Part shown: positions 6,606 through 8,670 of the stretch, in pieces
Numbering within the stretch: the first letter of the stretch is position 1
Layout: each line of letters begins with the position of its first letter
Source: Clostridiales bacterium
Lineage (GTDB): Bacteria > Bacillota > Clostridia > Oscillospirales > Oscillospiraceae
Assembly (NCBI GenBank): GCA_021203685.1
Contig: JAJQAS010000246.1
Coordinates: 3,752-12,421 of the forward strand
Reading direction: 5' to 3'
Length of the DNA stretch: 8,670 nucleotides
Notes under the pieces: generated by a model
Seen by the model: only the letters and a program-made list of their open reading frames with translations
What the model was told of the DNA's origin: nothing
Databases searched by the model: none
Translations under genes and position numbers: made by a program

Positions 6606-7388
6606 TTACAGCTCTCGGATGGCGTCCTTCATTTCCTTCACGAACCGGGACACCGGCTCCACGGCCTCCCGGCCATACTGGCCGATGAGCCGGACGATGG
6701 CAGAGCCGACAATGACGCCGTCGGCGGACTGGGCCATTTTCCGGGCGGTCTCCGGGTTGGAGATGCCGAAGCCGATGCAGGCGGGGATGTCCTTCCCCTC
6801 CTTGACCAGCCGCACCATGGCCCCTACGTCAGTGGTGATTTGGCTGCGGACGCCGGTGACGCCCAGGGAGGACACGCAGTAGACGAAGCCTTCCGCGTCG
6901 GCGGCGATGGTCTTGATGCGCTGGTGGGAGGTGGGGGCGATGAGGCTGACCAGCTCCAGGCCGTACTTCCGGCAGGCGGGGGCGAAGTCGCCCTTCTCCT
7001 CAAAGGGCACGTCGGGCAGGATCAGCCCCTGCATTCCCGCCTCCGCGGCGCGGGCGCAGAATTTCTCGGTGCCGTAGTGGTAGACCACGTTGGCGTAGGT
7101 CATGAACACCATGGGGACGGTGAGGCCGTCCTCCTTCCGCAGGGTCTGGGCCAGAGCGAACACGTCGTCGGTGGTGCAGCCGTTGGAGAGGGCGCGGAGG
7201 TTGGCCCCCTGAATAACGGGGCCTTCGGCGGTGGGGTCGGAGAAGGGGATGCCCAGCTCCACCAGGTCCGCGCCGTTTTCCACCATGGCGCAGACCAGCT
7301 TGCGGGTGGTCTCCAGGTCGGGGTCCCCGCAGGTGATGAAGGGGATAAAAGCCTTGCCGTTCTGGAATGCGTCTGCAATTTTAATCAT
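6606..7388 (-). CDS. trpA: Tryptophan synthase alpha chain
   Basis: Cytoplasmic TIM-barrel subunit that cleaves indole-3-glycerol phosphate to indole and glyceraldehyde-3-phosphate; indole is channelled to TrpB. It has 260 residues, slightly short but normal for the family. Visible signatures are FITCGDPDLE (17-26), catalytic E44 in LVELGIPFSDP, the GPVIQGANLRAL loop (56-67), LILPDVPFEE, and the phosphate-binding GFGISNPE and DGVIVGSAIV segments near the C terminus. The residue matching E. coli Asp60 is Glu (E55, in DPTAEGP). ATG at 7388 is chosen because GGAGGAA lies seven bases upstream and the alpha-chain N terminus starts there; the frame is open to 7517 but that extension reads as antisense-free overlap with trpB and has no family similarity. 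It overlaps the trpB end by 8 bp, indicating translational coupling. Confidence 0.97.
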   Translation of the reverse strand: MIKIADAFQNGKAFIPFITCGDPDLETTRKLVCAMVENGADLVELGIPFSDPTAEGPVIQGANLRALSNGCTTDDVFALAQTLRKEDGLTVPMVFMTYANVVYHYGTEKFCARAAEAGMQGLILPDVPFEEKGDFAPACRKYGLELVSLIAPTSHQRIKTIAADAEGFVYCVSSLGVTGVRSQITTDVGAMVRLVKEGKDIPACIGFGISNPETARKMAQSADGVIVGSAIVRLIGQYGREAVEPVSRFVKEMKDAIREL

Positions 7389-8568
7389 CGTACAGTTCCT
7401 CCCCCCGGTAGCGGGCCATCGCCGCGCAGTCCTTGTCACCACGGCCGGAAAGGGTGATGACAATGATTTGGTCTTTCCGCATGGTCGGGGCAATTTTGAT
7501 GGCGTGAGCCACGGCATGGGCCGACTCGATGGCGGGGATGATGCCCTCGGTGCGGCTCAGGTACTCGAAGGCACAGACGGCCTCCTCGTCGGTGACGCCC
7601 ACATACTCCGCCCGGCCGATGTCGTGGAGCCAGGCGTGTTCCGGGCCCACGCCGGGGTAGTCCAGCCCGGCGGAGATGGAGTACACCGGGGCGATTTGAC
7701 CGTATTCGTCCTGGCAGAAGTAGCTCTTCATGCCGTGGAAAATGCCCAGGCTGCCGGTGTTGATGGTGGCGGCGGTCTCCCAGGTGTCGATGCCCCGCCC
7801 GGCAGCCTCGCAGCCGATGAGCTTCACGTCCTTGTCGTCAATGAAATGGTAGAAGGAGCCAATGGCGTTGGACCCGCCGCCTACGCAGGCCAGCACCACG
7901 TCGGGCAGACGGCCCTCGGCCTCCAGGATCTGCTGCTTCATCTCCTGGGAGATGACGGCCTGGAAGTCCCGGACGATGGTGGGGAAGGGATGGGGCCCCA
8001 TGCAGGACCCCAGCAGATAGTGGGTGTCGGCGATGCGGTTGGTCCACTCCCGCATACACTCAGAGACGGCGTCCTTCAACGTGGCGGTGCCGGTCTCCAC
8101 GCCGTGGACGCGGGCGCCCATCAGCCGCATACGGAACACGTTCAGGGCCTGCCGTTCCATGTCCACCTTGCCCATGTACACGTCGCACTCCATGCCCATA
8201 TAGGCCGCCACGGTGGCGGTGGCCACGCCGTGCTGCCCCGCGCCGGTCTCCGCGATGAGGCGGGTCTTGCCCATCTTCTTGGCCAGCAGGGCCTGCCCCA
8301 GGGCGTTGTTGATTTTGTGCGCGCCGGTGTGGTTCAAATCTTCCCGTTTCAGGTAGATTTTCGCGCCGCCCAGGTCTTTGGTCATTTTCTCCGCATAATA
8401 GAGGTTGGAGGGGCGGTTGGCGTAGTTGGTGAACAGCTCGTGCAGCTCCGCCTGGAACTGCGGGTCGTCCTTAAAGTAGTTGTAGGCGTCCTCCAGCTCG
8501 ATGACAGCGTTCATCAGCGTCTCCGGGATGTACTGTCCGCCGTGGATGCCGAAGCGTCCGTTTGACAT
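7381..8568 (-). CDS. trpB: Tryptophan synthase beta chain
   Basis: Pyridoxal-phosphate enzyme that condenses indole with L-serine to form L-tryptophan, working as an alpha2-beta2 complex with TrpA. It has 395 residues, typical of the TrpB1 type that pairs with TrpA. Visible are the opening GRFGIHGGQYIPETL, the PLP Schiff-base lysine K85 in HTGAHKINN, catalytic E107 in AETGAGQHG, the phosphate-binding GGGSNA loop (230-235), the GLDYPGVGPEH loop with D303, and S374 in LSGRGDKD, which contacts the PLP ring nitrogen. ATG at 8568 is chosen over the open frame up to 8646: AAAGGAG lies about ten bases upstream and MSNGRFG is a usual TrpB start. trpA follows with an 8-bp overlap. Other trp genes would be expected beyond the right edge but are not in view. 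Confidence 0.98.
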   Translation of the reverse strand: MSNGRFGIHGGQYIPETLMNAVIELEDAYNYFKDDPQFQAELHELFTNYANRPSNLYYAEKMTKDLGGAKIYLKREDLNHTGAHKINNALGQALLAKKMGKTRLIAETGAGQHGVATATVAAYMGMECDVYMGKVDMERQALNVFRMRLMGARVHGVETGTATLKDAVSECMREWTNRIADTHYLLGSCMGPHPFPTIVRDFQAVISQEMKQQILEAEGRLPDVVLACVGGGSNAIGSFYHFIDDKDVKLIGCEAAGRGIDTWETAATINTGSLGIFHGMKSYFCQDEYGQIAPVYSISAGLDYPGVGPEHAWLHDIGRAEYVGVTDEEAVCAFEYLSRTEGIIPAIESAHAVAHAIKIAPTMRKDQIIVITLSGRGDKDCAAMARYRGEELYDD

Positions 8569-8670
8569 AGGGGGGTCACTCCTTTGTGAGAGGTTTTGGG
8601 GAAAAGAAAAAGGGGAAGTAAAATGTACCCAAGAAAGTGGACACAAGAGTTTGTGTAAGAATCAAGACGT
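8569..8670 (-). promoter_or_regulatory. Upstream region of trpB: ribosome binding site and a small palindrome
   Basis: No gene is visible in these last 102 bases. The minus strand holds AAAGGAG (about 8579-8585) as the trpB ribosome binding site, a pyrimidine-rich stretch, and a perfect palindrome ACACAA-ACTC-TTGTGT at 8656-8641. The palindrome could be a small hairpin or an operator half-site pair; it is not followed by a T-run, so it is not a terminator. No clear promoter, T-box motif or tryptophan-rich leader peptide is seen. Confidence 0.35.

Noticed and set aside
7389..7517. 43-residue N-terminal extension of TrpA
   Set aside because: It lies wholly within trpB in another frame and is R/P/T-rich; the ATG at 7388 has a good ribosome binding site and gives the normal alpha-chain length.
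7231..8565. 444-codon open frame on the plus strand
   Set aside because: Antisense to trpB and trpA, which have unmistakable catalytic motifs; its own translation resembles no family.
8569..8646. 26-residue N-terminal extension of TrpB
   Set aside because: It reads through the AAAGGAG site and the pyrimidine-rich leader; the ATG at 8568 gives the normal TrpB N terminus.
8569..8670. trp leader attenuator or T-box upstream of trpB
   Set aside because: I looked for a terminator with T-run, a Trp-codon-rich leader peptide and the T-box GGUGGNACCGCG-type motif and found none in the visible 102 bases.

Overview
The window looks like ordinary chromosome from a GC-rich gut Firmicute of class Clostridia, probably Oscillospiraceae (Flavonifractor, Lawsonibacter or Oscillibacter type). 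That placement rests on strong AGGAGG-type ribosome binding sites, SigA-type promoters, a lipoprotein-anchored TRAP transporter, a trp operon tail and a ResE/WalK-like kinase. It is an inference from style and gene content, not from a search. No phage, CRISPR, rRNA or tRNA gene is visible. Nothing here is clearly a new biological system.

Layout, left to right. Positions 1-2203, minus strand: a Cof-type HAD phosphatase (1388-2203) followed 47 bp downstream by a membrane sensor histidine kinase (start about 1340), which runs off the left edge before its ATPase domain is complete. Positions 2204-2530: a divergent intergenic region with a promoter on each strand and a minus-strand terminator-like hairpin. 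Positions 2531-3349, plus strand: a single membrane protein with two DUF3592-like domains, which has its own promoter and a strong terminator (3367-3405). Positions 3435-6266, minus strand: a TRAP transporter operon in the order dctQ, dctM, dctP. dctM carries an apparent one-base frameshift in a run of six G (six C in the coding sense). Positions 6410-6604: the terminator of the trp operon and, between it and the trpA stop codon, a 144-bp element with terminal inverted repeats built from 7-bp units. Positions 6606-8568, minus strand: trpB and trpA, overlapping by 8 bp, the two subunits of tryptophan synthase. About 100 bp without a gene lie upstream of trpB.

How the parts work together. TrpB and TrpA perform the last two steps of tryptophan synthesis. 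The trp transcript should end at 6410-6450, so the TRAP operon begins a separate unit. DctP would capture a small organic acid outside the membrane and deliver it to the DctQ/DctM permease; the substrate cannot be read from the sequence. The HAD enzyme and the kinase probably share a transcript, but no response regulator lies in the window.

The observations most worth a second look are the dctM frameshift at a CCC-C slip-prone site, the inverted-repeat element in the trpA 3' region, and a minus-strand terminator at 2295-2316 whose only visible input would be transcription running antisense through the DUF3592 gene.
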